A stretch of DNA of 42,551 bases from a virus: positions 1 to 42,551 of the IMG/VR virus record IMGVR_UViG_3300025426_000052; one strand, 5' to 3'. The notes beneath the pieces were generated by a model. That model made no database searches. It saw only the letters and a list, made by a program, of their open reading frames with translations, and was not told where the DNA came from. Positions 1 through 6,922 of the stretch are shown one piece after another. Both the position numbers and the translations under genes were made by a program. Positions within the stretch are counted from its first letter, which is position 1; every line of letters starts with the position of its first letter.

Positions 1-1277
1 GTAAGTGCTGGAATTTGTTCAATAAATTGCGGGCACATGTCTTCAAAAACATGAAGCATTGGGCAAAGTTTTTTACCCTCTAATTTGTGCATTTCGCATG
101 CTGGGCCATCATTCAAATATTGATGAACTCTTGACCAACCGTTTATGCGGTCATTGTTTGCAGGCGAAATACCGCAACCTTCAAGGCCATATATATCTGC
201 AATAGAAAGTGGAGTTCCGCGACTTCCCCACATTGAGGGGTCGGCAATGCGAATTACCTCTTTTTCGTTTGATGCCTTTTCGGTTTCAAGAATAATTTGT
301 GCTTGTTCGTCGGCATTGTGTCCACTCGAACATATTTCACGATAAACCCACATTCGGCTATCGTTATCAACTGCTGCCCAAACGACCGCAAAAGGGTCGC
401 GAAATCCATAGTCAATGCCAGCGTATCTTGGCCATTCTTTAGGAATAGGAAATGAACGGACAACGTGTTTTGAGTATTGCCATTGTTCAAAGAACTGCCC
501 GACCATTGCATCCCAGTCGCCGTCACGCATTGCGGCTCGACGCTGGGGGTCGGGAATTGAATTAAGAACCGCATCATAACCTTCGTTAATGTGAGGGTTA
601 TCTGTAGCCTTTGCAGGTATAAATGCAACGGTTCTAGAAAGTTTTGTTCCTTCAATTTTTTCAGTGTGACGAATTTTGCCACGCTTGGTTGGATTTACAA
701 AACGGTCTTTTAAGTATTTGTGACCTATTCCGCCTGGGTTTGTTGCTAGGCGGAGTCCGACAACGGGAACAAGTCTGTTACCTGAACGAAGACGTTCTTC
801 AATGTGCTGAATAACAGCAGGCATCATAAGAGAGGCTTCGTCAATGTAAAATGCTTGGTATTCACCACCCAAGATACGAGAGGCATCTTGAAGGTTTTCG
901 GCATAAGAAAAATTGATAATTGAACCGTTGGGGAATTTCAAAACCTTTTGAGTTGAGTTCCATTTAGCACCAACGGGGGCACCATATTGCCTTTTTGCGA
1001 GTTCAGCAAGAAATGATTCTTCTAACTCATTGTATGTACGACGGAAACAACCAATTTTCATTCCGGGGAAATTGGCAGCATTCCAAATTGCATCCATAAC
1101 AAATGCACAAGATTTTCCACCACCGGCAGCACCACCATAAAGTATTGCATCAAGACGTTCTCTTGAGGCTTCGTGGAATGCCTTTTGACGGGCTGTTGGC
1201 GTATACCCAAGTAATTCAAATGTGTCCACCTCTGGTGGTACAACCGAATTGGATATAAATTGTCCAAAATTAGACAT
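1..1277 (-). CDS. terL: Terminase large subunit (partial, 3' end outside window)
   Basis: ATPase-nuclease motor that packages DNA into the procapsid. Translated from ATG at 1275-1277, the protein shows a Walker A motif (YGGAAGGGKS, about residues 47-56), an adenine-binding Q-rich stretch just upstream, and a Walker B motif (AFYIDEAS). The next domain has the RNase-H-like nuclease signature IDYGFRDPFAVVWA and a later IADPSMWG acidic motif. About 425 residues are present before the left edge, so most of a usual 450-550 residue TerL is here. The start overlaps the stop of the upstream gene by one base (TAATG), indicating translational coupling. Confidence 0.93.
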   Translation of the reverse strand, partial: MSNFGQFISNSVVPPEVDTFELLGYTPTARQKAFHEASRERLDAILYGGAAGGGKSCAFVMDAIWNAANFPGMKIGCFRRTYNELEESFLAELAKRQYGAPVGAKWNSTQKVLKFPNGSIINFSYAENLQDASRILGGEYQAFYIDEASLMMPAVIQHIEERLRSGNRLVPVVGLRLATNPGGIGHKYLKDRFVNPTKRGKIRHTEKIEGTKLSRTVAFIPAKATDNPHINEGYDAVLNSIPDPQRRAAMRDGDWDAMVGQFFEQWQYSKHVVRSFPIPKEWPRYAGIDYGFRDPFAVVWAAVDNDSRMWVYREICSSGHNADEQAQIILETEKASNEKEVIRIADPSMWGSRGTPLSIADIYGLEGCGISPANNDRINGWSRVHQYLNDGPACEMHKLEGKKLCPMLHVFEDMCPQFIEQIPAL

Positions 1278-1552
1278 TAATTAAACCAAAAGTAAAGTGA
1301 CCAAACAAGCCCCATTACGCAACTAAACAAAACAAAAATAGAAACCGCACCATAAAAAGAAGATATGGAATCAAGGTGTCTTATTTGTGAAACATCTCGT
1401 TTTAGGGTTAAAGTGTTTGCGGTTTCAAAAAAAGCCACAGTTTTTTCATAGCGTTCATCGCCAAGAACGCGCCTTGCTTCAATTTCTTGTTCTCCAACAA
1501 GAGAGCCAAGGCCAGAAATTATTTCTTCAAAGTCTGAATTTTCTTCGTACAT
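1277..1552 (-). CDS. Small membrane-anchored protein upstream of terminase
   Basis: 91 residues, not recognised. The N-terminal two thirds is acidic and predicted helical. Residues about 69-90 form one hydrophobic segment ending in WFN, so it is probably a tail-anchored membrane protein. The stop overlaps the terL start (TAATG) and AAGGA lies upstream of the ATG, so it is probably co-translated with terL. A holin or lysis accessory role is conceivable but nothing shows it. Confidence 0.7.
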   Translation of the reverse strand: MYEENSDFEEIISGLGSLVGEQEIEARRVLGDERYEKTVAFFETANTLTLKRDVSQIRHLDSISSFYGAVSIFVLFSCVMGLVWSLYFWFN

Positions 1553-1561
1553 GGAGGTTCC

Positions 1562-1762
1562 TTAAAAACGAAAGCCATCAACATCGTCATCTGACATTAA
1601 TCGCCTAATAAACTCGTCGTGTGCTTCCCATTGAAGGTCGACAGGAAGTTTTCTCATTATTGAAACCTGCCACTTTTCAAAACCCAATAAATACAATTCT
1701 TCATCTGTGGGTATACAATTACACACCTGACTAGGTGCACAATGGTGGCGACTATTACTCAT
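1562..1762 (-). CDS. Hypothetical small protein
   Basis: 66 residues, unknown. It has three cysteines near the N terminus (HHC, VCNC) and an acidic C terminus (SDDDVDGFRF). A TTGACA / TAATCT promoter lies so close that the -10 box ends 2 nt before the ATG. The true start may therefore be internal (a GTG at VCNCIPTDEE is in frame), or another promoter is used. It lies upstream of the membrane protein and terL on the same strand. Confidence 0.6.
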   Translation of the reverse strand: MSNSRHHCAPSQVCNCIPTDEELYLLGFEKWQVSIMRKLPVDLQWEAHDEFIRRLMSDDDVDGFRF

Positions 1763-1763
1763 A

Positions 1764-1791
1764 AGATTACACGGCTTTTTGGTTCTGTCAA
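1764..1791 (-). promoter_or_regulatory. Sigma70-type promoter for the 1762 gene and terL
   Basis: Minus-strand TTGACA (1786-1791), 16-bp spacer, TAATCT (1764-1769), just past the stop of the preceding gene. The same ACTTGACA context recurs at other minus-strand promoters in the window (near 2445, 8918, 22001, 36409). Confidence 0.6.
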
Positions 1792-1795
1792 GTAT

Positions 1796-2365
1796 TTAGA
1801 ATCGCCGTGGCGGAGGTTGGTCGGTCACAAGAGGAATTCCTTCTGAAGAAGTTAACGCTCTCTTGTAGGCTTTCCATCGAAATCTGTCTGGCGCACCTGC
1901 GTCAACCCATTCAATATAACAAGGAATGCACATCGCTGTTTTAACGGCTGGTAAAACAACGCAAATTTCACAAGGTTCAGAGGTTGGCCTTTTACGCTTT
2001 TTCTCTTCGCCTTCTTTTAAAAAATTAATGCTTTGGTGAATTTTTCGAAGGTTTTCTTCGGATTGAATAATCCATTTTTCAATACTTTTAACTTCTTCTC
2101 GAACTGGGTCTTTTTGAGTTTTTCCTTCAACCTTGGAAATAACTGCTCTTTCTACAGAAGAAGAGCTTGGTTTTCCGCCAGAACGTGCTACTGCAAAACT
2201 TGAACCCCCAGAACCACCATAAACATCAACAGGAATAGCGTCGCGTCTAACCAGTTCTTCTAAATCTTCAATCTTTATACGGTTGGCAAATTTGTTAATG
2301 TTTTCAATGCTTTCCAACATTCGTTTTAGGCGTTGTTGAGAGCGTCGATTTAACTTTTTTGCCAC
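1796..2365 (-). CDS. Hypothetical zinc-binding protein near terminase
   Basis: 189 residues. The N terminus is basic and helical (MAKKLNRRSQQRLKRM), followed by a Gly/Ser-rich linker around residues 50-70, a coiled-coil-like charged stretch (about 90-125), and a CxxC..CxxC pair (CEIC ... CIPC) suggesting a zinc ribbon. The position before terL and the basic N terminus would suit a terminase small subunit, but no homology is visible and this is only a guess. The RBS is GGAGG-type (acggaggaat). An intrinsic terminator lies immediately upstream in its leader. Confidence 0.7.
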   Translation of the reverse strand: MAKKLNRRSQQRLKRMLESIENINKFANRIKIEDLEELVRRDAIPVDVYGGSGGSSFAVARSGGKPSSSSVERAVISKVEGKTQKDPVREEVKSIEKWIIQSEENLRKIHQSINFLKEGEEKKRKRPTSEPCEICVVLPAVKTAMCIPCYIEWVDAGAPDRFRWKAYKRALTSSEGIPLVTDQPPPRRF

Positions 2366-2384
2366 CTGTATTCCTCCGTATTAT

Positions 2385-2406
2385 TAAAAAACACCCTTGC
2401 GGGCGT
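2385..2406 (-). terminator. Intrinsic terminator or attenuator
   Basis: On the minus strand: stem ACGCCC, loop GCAA, arm GGGTGT (one G-T pair), then six T. It lies between the nuclease operon (stop at 2491) and the ATG at 2365. A TTGACA (2443-2448) lies upstream of it, so it could terminate the upstream operon or attenuate a promoter for the 1796-2365 gene. Confidence 0.7.
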
Positions 2407-2490
2407 CAACTTAATACATACTCTTGCAGAAAAAATCATAATTGTCAAGTATTTCGATTGAAATAATCAACTATTTTAAAATAAAAAAAA

Positions 2491-2814
2491 TTACCCTATT
2501 GATTTAAGGAGAATTTTTACAAAGTTTTCCAAAGACATTGTTACATAAGCCTTTGAGGTATTTTTGCGAATGCGTTTGTGCACAACAGCCCAAAGGGTCC
2601 CGGCTTTTTTGCCAGACCTTTCTGCTTGGTCACACCATTCAGATAAAGCCATTGCTTTGTGATTTTTTGCCTCTAATACAATAGGCAAATTTCTAACATC
2701 GCCAAGTCCCATTTCGCTAGAACCCCATCGTTCGGCATCAGGAAAACCATTTTCTTTAAGAAAATTAACAATTGCCGTTTCAAAAGATGTACCCTTTTGA
2801 CGTGCTTTACTCAC
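2491..2814 (-). CDS. Holliday-junction-resolvase-like (Hjc-type) PD-(D/E)XK nuclease
   Basis: 107 residues from a GTG at 2812-2814. That start is chosen because GGGAG lies 6 nt upstream and the codon overlaps the previous stop (GTGAGTAA); a longer reading with a hydrophobic N terminus belongs to the other frame. Visible motifs are KARQKGTSFETAIVNFL (N-terminal helix with E), GLGDV (catalytic D), VLEAKN (ExK) and a WAVVHKR strand. The order matches small Hjc-like resolvases of actinophages, which resolve branched DNA before packaging. Catalytic residues look intact. Confidence 0.75.
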   Translation of the reverse strand: MSKARQKGTSFETAIVNFLKENGFPDAERWGSSEMGLGDVRNLPIVLEAKNHKAMALSEWCDQAERSGKKAGTLWAVVHKRIRKNTSKAYVTMSLENFVKILLKSIG

Positions 2815-3148
2815 TAATATCTCCCAGGACAGAATCAACCGTATCAGCAGACCAATAAAAATTACAGACATAACAACGCCTATGAAGGTGCTCATCCCAG
2901 CGACCACAGACGCATTTTGCGTTTACCGGAAGCTTTACAAAGGTTGAAGCAATTGTTGCTCTAATAATCCTTTTGGAGTCTACCCAGCGTTTTTCCTTGG
3001 GGTCAAAAGTTTGTTCCACGGAAACATTAATCTGGTCATCTTCACACCTTGACCCACATTTGGGGCATTCGAGTACAATTACGTTTCTTGTTCGAAGAAG
3101 TGAGTCTTGAATGTTTATTGAAGGAAATTCGCTAGAAACCCTGTTCAT
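2807..3148 (-). CDS. Zinc-ribbon protein, unknown function
   Basis: 113 residues with several Cys pairs: CPKCGSRC near residue 28-35, then CVCG and CYVC toward the C terminus, enough for two zinc sites. Not recognised beyond that. The 3' end overlaps the GTG of the resolvase-like gene by 8 nt, and the start overlaps the stop of the gene before it (ATGA-type), so it belongs to the same operon. Confidence 0.7.
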   Translation of the reverse strand: MNRVSSEFPSINIQDSLLRTRNVIVLECPKCGSRCEDDQINVSVEQTFDPKEKRWVDSKRIIRATIASTFVKLPVNAKCVCGRWDEHLHRRCYVCNFYWSADTVDSVLGDISE

Positions 3149-3357
3149 TTAAGGTCCTCAATCCATTGTTTTAGACCAAACCAAATAATATACCAAGGCC
3201 ATTTAAGGGCATCTAGGGAGGCGGTTTTTGAAAAAAAACCCTTATTTATTTCAATTTCTTGGTCTTTGTAGACATTAAAATGTTTTACGGCAATAGACCA
3301 ATACCGCAAAAAAACGGCAATAGACACCGTTAAATAGGCAATGCCAATCCAAATCAT
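3145..3357 (-). CDS. Small membrane protein
   Basis: 70 residues from ATG at 3355-3357, with AAGGA 8 nt upstream. Residues 1-20 (MIWIGIAYLTVSIAVFLRYW) form one membrane segment, and a tryptophan-rich C-terminal stretch (KWPWYIIWFGLKQW) may be a second, interfacial one. Function unknown. Upstream in-frame codons overlap the previous gene and lack an RBS, so the shorter start is preferred. Confidence 0.65.
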   Translation of the reverse strand: MIWIGIAYLTVSIAVFLRYWSIAVKHFNVYKDQEIEINKGFFSKTASLDALKWPWYIIWFGLKQWIEDLK

Positions 3358-3359
3358 GT

Positions 3360-3572
3360 TTATATTCCTTCGTTGTATAAATGTTTTATTTCTTCTTGAT
3401 AGGCGTGAACGGTGGACCATGCGGAAGAAAGTCTTTCGCAAAGCCACTCAATGTCTAGGCTTATTTGATTTAAAAGGTCAATGATTAAAGGGTTAATGTT
3501 CTCTAATCCGTAGATTATAGCACTTAACTCAAGTATAGACTCAAGTCTTTTTATTTCTGATTCAGTCGTCAT
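3360..3572 (-). CDS. Hypothetical helical protein
   Basis: 70 residues from ATG 3570-3572 (MTTESEIKR), nested over the stop of the preceding gene (ATGACGACTGA), which implies translational coupling. All-helical and acidic, no recognisable domain. An earlier in-frame ATG exists but would overlap the upstream gene by more. Confidence 0.55.
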   Translation of the reverse strand: MTTESEIKRLESILELSAIIYGLENINPLIIDLLNQISLDIEWLCERLSSAWSTVHAYQEEIKHLYNEGI

Positions 3573-3714
3573 TGGAGTGAACCCATTTCCCATCAAGTAG
3601 GTGGATTATTTTTTGACATATTTGACAAAAGTTTCGAATGTGGTTGGGCGTTAACATTAACTCCACCTCGTGTTCGTGTTCAACCGTTTCAACTTCTGTC
3701 CAAATCTTTTTCAT
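3562..3714 (-). CDS. Small CxxC protein, first gene of the minus operon
   Basis: 50 residues from ATG 3712-3714: MKKIWTEVET start, histidine-glutamate run (VEHEHEVE) and one CxxC (FCQIC). Possibly half a zinc ribbon. It is the promoter-proximal gene of the minus cluster that ends with the resolvase-like gene. The RBS is weak, so the call rests mainly on the coupled downstream start and gene order. Confidence 0.5.
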   Translation of the reverse strand: MKKIWTEVETVEHEHEVELMLTPNHIRNFCQICQKIIHLLDGKWVHSNDD

Positions 3715-3758
3715 GCCACAAACTTACACCCAGTTTTAAAAAAATCAAGGATTAAGCC

Positions 3759-3787
3759 TTGACTTTCTTATTTTTAAAGTGTAATGT
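3759..3787 (+). promoter_or_regulatory. Plus-strand sigma70-type promoter
   Basis: TTGACT (3759-3764), 17-bp spacer, TAATGT (3782-3787), about 40 nt before the ATG at 3828 with AAAGGAG RBS. It sits in the divergent gap between the minus operon and the plus cluster and probably drives the 3828 gene and the tRNAs. Confidence 0.7.
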
Positions 3788-3827
3788 CACGAAAGATTAT
3801 TGTTTTAAAAACACCTAAAGGAGAAAA

Positions 3828-4091
3828 ATGTCAAATACATCATCAATTGTTTCAATTGCAGTTGCCTGGGCCGGTACGGCTGGTGGCGGAGTTGCGATGT
3901 TAAGAAAATACGCAACCAAGGCCGAAAATTATATTTCACACGTTGAGGTTGAAATTAACGACGTTCTTGCAAAACTTGAGTCCCTTGATGTCAAGTTGTC
4001 AGCACTAATTCCAACGCCTGCACCCGCAAAGGCTAGGGCCGCTTCAAAGAAGGCTACCGAAGCACCAACACCAAAGAAGCGTTTGCGTTAA
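3828..4091 (+). CDS. Small protein with hydrophobic N terminus and Ala/Pro/Lys tail
   Basis: 87 residues, good RBS (AAAGGAG). Residues 8-25 are hydrophobic and glycine-rich (SIAVAWAGTAGGGVAML), possibly one membrane segment. The middle is a short coiled coil (ISHVEVEINDVLAKLESLDVKLSAL) and the C terminus is a basic Ala/Pro/Lys tail. Function unknown. It is the first gene after the divergent promoter and directly precedes the two tRNAs. Confidence 0.7.
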   Translation: MSNTSSIVSIAVAWAGTAGGGVAMLRKYATKAENYISHVEVEINDVLAKLESLDVKLSALIPTPAPAKARAASKKATEAPTPKKRLR

Positions 4092-4098
4092 TTCGCAA

Positions 4099-4171
4099 TG
4101 GTCAGTAGCTCAGTTGGCAGAGCATTCGACTGTTAATCGAATTGTCGCAGGTTCGAACCCTGCCTGACCAG
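4099..4171 (+). tRNA. tRNA-Asn (GTT)
   Basis: Cloverleaf readable by eye: acceptor TGGTCAG with CTGACCA, D-arm GCTC...GAGC, anticodon stem-loop TTCGA-CTGTTAA-TCGAA with GTT anticodon, T-arm GCAGG-TTCGAAC-CCTGC, discriminator G. The 3' CCA is not encoded. Confidence 0.93.
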
Positions 4172-4182
4172 CAATGTATAAT

Positions 4183-4253
4183 TGGCAGATGGTGTAATGG
4201 CAACACTAGGGACTTTGAATCCCTCGTTCTAGGTTCGAGTCCTAGTCTGCCAG
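4183..4253 (+). tRNA. tRNA-Gln (TTG)
   Basis: Acceptor TGGCAGA with TCTGCCA, anticodon loop CTTTGAA (TTG), T-arm CTAGG-TTCGAGT-CCTAG, discriminator G. The 3' CCA is not encoded. The gene lies 11 nt after tRNA-Asn. Gln is unusually abundant in this phage's collagen-like fibres (G-x-Q repeats), so a private Gln tRNA may help translate them (inference). Confidence 0.92.
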
Positions 4254-4311
4254 CCAATAAATGAAAAAAAATTATGTCTAAAAGAAAATCTTACAAATAA
4301 AGAGAGAAATT

Positions 4312-4644
4312 ATGAAAAAAGTTACTTTAGACCCCAACGTTGAATTTGAAGCAGTTCTTATAGAACTAAAGGAAATGCACGACCGCAAATCTAAGGATTA
4401 TGGCTCACCAGAAGACAGTTGGGCAAATGTTCTTGCCAGCACCGAATTTGGTGTTCAGGGATGGGTGGGTGCGCTTATTCGCATGAATGACAAACTTCAT
4501 CGCATAAAAAACCATATTCGCTACGGCACACAAATGACCAATGAATCGGTTGAGGACAGCCTTGTTGACATGCCCGTCTATAACATTGGTGCCATTATTT
4601 GTTATCGCCGCGACACCTACGGACCTGACTGGTACAAACGATGA
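4312..4644 (+). CDS. DUF1599/MazG-like nucleotide-metabolism protein
   Basis: 110 residues. The pattern KSKDYGSPEDSW ... GALIRMNDKLHRIKN ... ESVEDSLVDMPVYNIGAI matches the all-helical DUF1599 / MazG-like family seen in many phages. It has a lone KDYG motif, an R-x-x-DK-x-x-R helix and an ExxxDxxxD metal-binding helix. Such proteins are linked to nucleotide pyrophosphohydrolase activity or base modification; the exact substrate cannot be told. RBS GAGAGA is 5 nt upstream, and the stop overlaps the next ATG (ATGA). Confidence 0.75.
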   Translation: MKKVTLDPNVEFEAVLIELKEMHDRKSKDYGSPEDSWANVLASTEFGVQGWVGALIRMNDKLHRIKNHIRYGTQMTNESVEDSLVDMPVYNIGAIICYRRDTYGPDWYKR

Positions 4645-4844
4645 TTGACCGAAAAGAAAATGTTCTTAATTGGGTTAACTTAATGTCTTCAGACAAACCA
4701 CGCTGGTACCGACCATGGCACCGTGGTTATGTTCAAGCAATGAAGGATATTCAACTAATTTTGTCAGATGACTTTGCAGTTGATATAATTCCACTAAACG
4801 AATATCGTGCAATAGAGGGTTTATTAGAAAGAGAAGAAGATTAA
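4641..4844 (+). CDS. Hypothetical small protein
   Basis: 67 residues, unknown. The WYRPWHRGYVQAMKDIQ stretch resembles small actinophage proteins with a conserved G-Y-x-x-A-x-x-D helix. It overlaps both neighbours (ATGA with the DUF1599 gene, TAATG with the GroES-like gene), so the three form one translational unit. Confidence 0.7.
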   Translation: MIDRKENVLNWVNLMSSDKPRWYRPWHRGYVQAMKDIQLILSDDFAVDIIPLNEYRAIEGLLEREED

Positions 4845-5146
4845 TGGTCAACGCAATTCCAACAGAAGACAGAGTAATCCTCAAACTAACCCACGAAGAC
4901 AAGGTAACCGACTCGGGGTTTGTTATTCCTAAAAACGCACAGGAAATTCCAAATCAGGGGGAAGTTGTAGCAGTGGGGCTTGGAAGATACACCAGCGCAG
5001 GAATTCACATTCTAATGGACGTACGGGTAGGGGATATTGTTGTCTTTAACAAAGACATGGCCTACGGCATTAAACTTGACGGCGAAGATTATGTAACCGT
5101 GCCAAGCCTTGGTATATTGGCAATAGTTGACTCCCCGCACTTCTAA
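4844..5146 (+). CDS. groES: GroES-like co-chaperonin
   Basis: 100 residues, the usual Cpn10 length. Key features are PTEDRVILKL (first strand), the mobile-loop region EDKVTDSGFVIPKNAQE that would contact the GroEL apical domain, GEVVAVGLGRY, VRVGDIVVF, and the C-terminal strand LGILAIVDS. Phage Cpn10 proteins such as T4 gp31 replace or modify host GroES for capsid-protein folding. No GroEL is in the window, so it would act with host GroEL. One-base overlap with both neighbours. Confidence 0.88.
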   Translation: MVNAIPTEDRVILKLTHEDKVTDSGFVIPKNAQEIPNQGEVVAVGLGRYTSAGIHILMDVRVGDIVVFNKDMAYGIKLDGEDYVTVPSLGILAIVDSPHF

Positions 5147-5340
5147 TGATTAAAACCTATCGCCGATGGCCCAGAAAATTGAAAAAACAACAATCTAAAA
5201 TAAGTCTTGACTTTACGATTGAAGATTGGGTAAAATTAAAGGCTCAAGCAAAAGCAATGGGTATGCGTCCAACGCAGTACATACATCATGCGCTTTTGTA
5301 CGCAATAGAAAGAGAAGACAACAATGGGCAAAAAACTTGA
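5146..5340 (+). CDS. Ribbon-helix-helix-like DNA-binding protein
   Basis: 64 residues. A basic N terminus (YRRWPRKLKKQQ) precedes ISLDFTIEDWVKLKAQAKAMGMRPTQYIHHALLYAI, which reads as the strand, helix A and helix B of an Arc/CopG/MetJ-type ribbon-helix-helix fold. Such dimers bind palindromic operators, so it is one candidate for the palindrome-binding regulator of the 10.6-20.8 kb region; this link is inference. Confidence 0.65.
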   Translation: MIKTYRRWPRKLKKQQSKISLDFTIEDWVKLKAQAKAMGMRPTQYIHHALLYAIEREDNNGQKT

Positions 5341-5536
5341 CAAGGCTTATTACGAAATTTTAGCAGAAACTCGTCACCATACAAAACTCTCCATTAAAAG
5401 GGGGGACCCTTATGAGATTGGTTTTGCTAATGGTTTTGCCGAAGCTTTACGTATTATTGCAAAGGTTCGAAATGAACTTGAAGACAATTTTGTAATTCAA
5501 GCTATTGATAAACGAATTGCGGAAACAGGTAAATAA
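5324..5536 (+). CDS. Hypothetical helical protein
   Basis: 70 residues, all-helical, ATG embedded in the end of the RHH gene (17-nt overlap). The stretch GDPYEIGFANGFAEALRIIAKVRNELE resembles the G-Y-x-x-G-x-x-x-A-L helix of small actinophage proteins of unknown function. The stop overlaps the next start by one base. Confidence 0.7.
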   Translation: MGKKLDKAYYEILAETRHHTKLSIKRGDPYEIGFANGFAEALRIIAKVRNELEDNFVIQAIDKRIAETGK

Positions 5537-5700
5537 TGACTACAAAGTTCAATGTCGGTGACTCCGTAGCATTAAAAAAAGAAACTGGTAAAGTTGTTGG
5601 TTTTAACGGTCGTGGTTGGCCCATAGTTGAATGGCAAAATAACAACAACGTTCTTGTAGAAGACCCAGAGAACATAACTTTAATCTTAGAGGAAAATTGA
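5536..5700 (+). CDS. Small SH3-like beta protein
   Basis: 54 residues: MTTKFNVGDSVALKKETGKVVGFNGRGWPIVEW... The pattern VGDxV, GxVVGF, PIVEW and the final PENITLIL is that of a small SH3-like/KOW-like barrel. Function unknown. Linked by TAATG and TGATG overlaps to its neighbours. Confidence 0.65.
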   Translation: MTTKFNVGDSVALKKETGKVVGFNGRGWPIVEWQNNNNVLVEDPENITLILEEN

Positions 5701-5768
5701 TGTACAGTTTAATAACACTTGTCTGTATTTGGATACTGGCATTTATGGCTATTAGGCGTAGACCATGA
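5700..5768 (+). CDS. Micro-protein, single membrane segment
   Basis: 22 residues (MYSLITLVCIWILAFMAIRR end RP): a hydrophobic segment with a positively charged tail, the typical form of a single-pass membrane peptide. It starts on the stop of the previous gene and overlaps the next start by 4 nt. Short, so accepted mainly because the spacing fits the overlapping cluster. Confidence 0.45.
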   Translation: MYSLITLVCIWILAFMAIRRRP

Positions 5769-5914
5769 CTGATTGCAAGCACTGTGGTCTAAAGATTGTT
5801 AAATACTCACGCGATGGTACCGACTGGGAAAACATTGGTGATGATGACCCTTGGGTTCACCTATCACCGCACGGTCCGCACAAAGCAGAGCCAGAATGGA
5901 TGGATGAAAAATGA
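5765..5914 (+). CDS. Small CxxC protein
   Basis: 49 residues beginning MTDCKHCGLKIV, one CxxC (half a zinc ribbon), then an acidic tail with GDDDPWVHLSPHG. The same architecture (CxxC, then W-x-H) is common in small actinophage proteins. Starts with an ATGA overlap and ends with another. Confidence 0.65.
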   Translation: MTDCKHCGLKIVKYSRDGTDWENIGDDDPWVHLSPHGPHKAEPEWMDEK

Positions 5915-6009
5915 ACACATTGATTAATTGGGTTGCACACATTGCTTTAGTTGGCGCTATAGCATTTTTCTTATTTGTACTTGCCGGTATTTGTGGAGCG
6001 TGGAAGTAA
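5911..6009 (+). CDS. Micro-protein, single membrane segment
   Basis: 32 residues with one hydrophobic helix (HIALVGAIAFFLFVLAG). ATGA overlap upstream and TAATG overlap downstream. No recognisable function. Confidence 0.5.
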   Translation: MNTLINWVAHIALVGAIAFFLFVLAGICGAWK

Positions 6010-6227
6010 TGACACCCGAGGAACGTCAAGAAATACGAGAAAGGCATTTTCTTTGGAAAGAAAGAGAGTGCAATTATGACGGCGAGTCCTACCCCTGCGA
6101 CGTAATCAAGGTACTTAACTCCTACGACAAACAAGATGCTGACATTCTTGAGATTATTCACACTTACGACCAAGAACCTATTAGCGCAGTTGTTCGCATT
6201 TGGAATCTATTAGGTAACAGAGCATGA
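6009..6227 (+). CDS. Actinophage PCDVIKVL-motif protein 1
   Basis: 72 residues from ATG 6009-6011, where the start overlaps the previous stop. MTPEERQEIRERH, then a short spacer with one Cys, then SYPCDVIKVLNSY. This arrangement (basic helix with His, Cys, then YPCDVIKVLD) is a recurrent small actinophage family, probably a zinc site built from H, C and C. Paralogous to the next gene. Confidence 0.75.
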   Translation: MTPEERQEIRERHFLWKERECNYDGESYPCDVIKVLNSYDKQDADILEIIHTYDQEPISAVVRIWNLLGNRA

Positions 6228-6484
6228 CTGAATCTGAACGCCAAGCACTACGAGACAAGCATCAAATGAACAACAAACGGTATTGCACCTTCTGTTATGA
6301 AAGATTACCATTTGGAATCGACAGGGGTTTAACAGGTACTCCGTACCCCTGCGACGTAATCAAAGTATTGGATGCGTGGGAATCTGAACTAGGCCTTGTT
6401 ATTAAAGCAATGACCCACGAAAAGTTCATGCAAGAACTTACTAAAGCGCAGGAACAAATAGGATTATACAATGAAGGAAATTAA
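6224..6484 (+). CDS. Actinophage PCDVIKVL-motif protein 2
   Basis: 86 residues: MTESERQALRDKHQMNN ... YCTFCYERLP ... TPYPCDVIKVLDAW. Same family as the preceding gene but with a complete CxxC plus the PCDVIKVL cysteine and the conserved His, so a full zinc site is likely. Tandem duplication with divergence is the simplest explanation of the pair. Function unknown. Confidence 0.78.
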   Translation: MTESERQALRDKHQMNNKRYCTFCYERLPFGIDRGLTGTPYPCDVIKVLDAWESELGLVIKAMTHEKFMQELTKAQEQIGLYNEGN

Positions 6485-6487
6485 CTA

Positions 6488-6577
6488 ATGTTCTATATTA
6501 TTTTTGGATTGACTTGGGCTATCGGCGTTGTTACGGGAGCACTGTTTATGCTCATTTGGGACATGTTGGTTGACTAA
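6488..6577 (+). CDS. Micro-protein, single membrane segment
   Basis: 29 residues, hydrophobic throughout (MFYIIFGLTWAIGVVTGALF), ending in WDMLVD. A one-pass membrane peptide whose stop overlaps the next ATG (TAATG). Confidence 0.5.
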   Translation: MFYIIFGLTWAIGVVTGALFMLIWDMLVD

Positions 6578-6786
6578 TGTGGTCTTGGGTTCTTGCCGTT
6601 GTTGGTTCGCTTGGCTTGTTTTTTGTCGGGGGAAAGAAGATTTGGGGATGGGGAATACTCATCCTTAACGAAGGTGTATGGGTTGTGTATGCCATACACA
6701 CACGCCAGTATGGTTTTATTGCGTATAGTATAATGTACGTGGCAATGTACGTACGAGCAATTTTAAATTGGGGTAAAGATGAATAA
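6577..6786 (+). CDS. Small multi-pass membrane protein
   Basis: 69 residues with two or three hydrophobic segments (WSWVLAVVGSLGLFFVGG, WGWGILILNEGVWVVYAI, YSIMYVAMYVRAIL). Similar WVLAVIG...G..GW....NE..W..YAI proteins occur widely in actinophages, function unknown. Linked by a one-base overlap upstream and an 8-nt overlap with the next ATG. Confidence 0.7.
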   Translation: MWSWVLAVVGSLGLFFVGGKKIWGWGILILNEGVWVVYAIHTRQYGFIAYSIMYVAMYVRAILNWGKDE

Positions 6787-6922
6787 CGAACCAAGTGAAA
6801 TAGACAACATTGACACAGTTGTAAGTTTTTGGGCAATTGACGAAACAATGCAACGACTTAGGGGTATTCTTAAAGAAATTGAAAAACTTTGTGACCCCAA
6901 GGGAGATGACTATGTGGATTAG
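6779..6922 (+). CDS. Hypothetical acidic protein
   Basis: 47 residues, acidic (MNNEPSEIDNIDTVV...), one helix likely. It overlaps both neighbours. No known domain; accepted because start, stop and length fit the overlapping cluster. Confidence 0.5.
   Translation: MNNEPSEIDNIDTVVSFWAIDETMQRLRGILKEIEKLCDPKGDDYVD

Noticed and set aside
2815-2907. Membrane-segment N terminus for the resolvase-like protein
   Set aside because: The stretch overlaps the upstream zinc-ribbon gene; a GTG with GGGAG at 2812-2814 gives a start matching the family's N terminus.
4099-4253. Prophage attachment site at the tRNA genes
   Set aside because: No integrase or duplicated tRNA 3' end was seen in the window.
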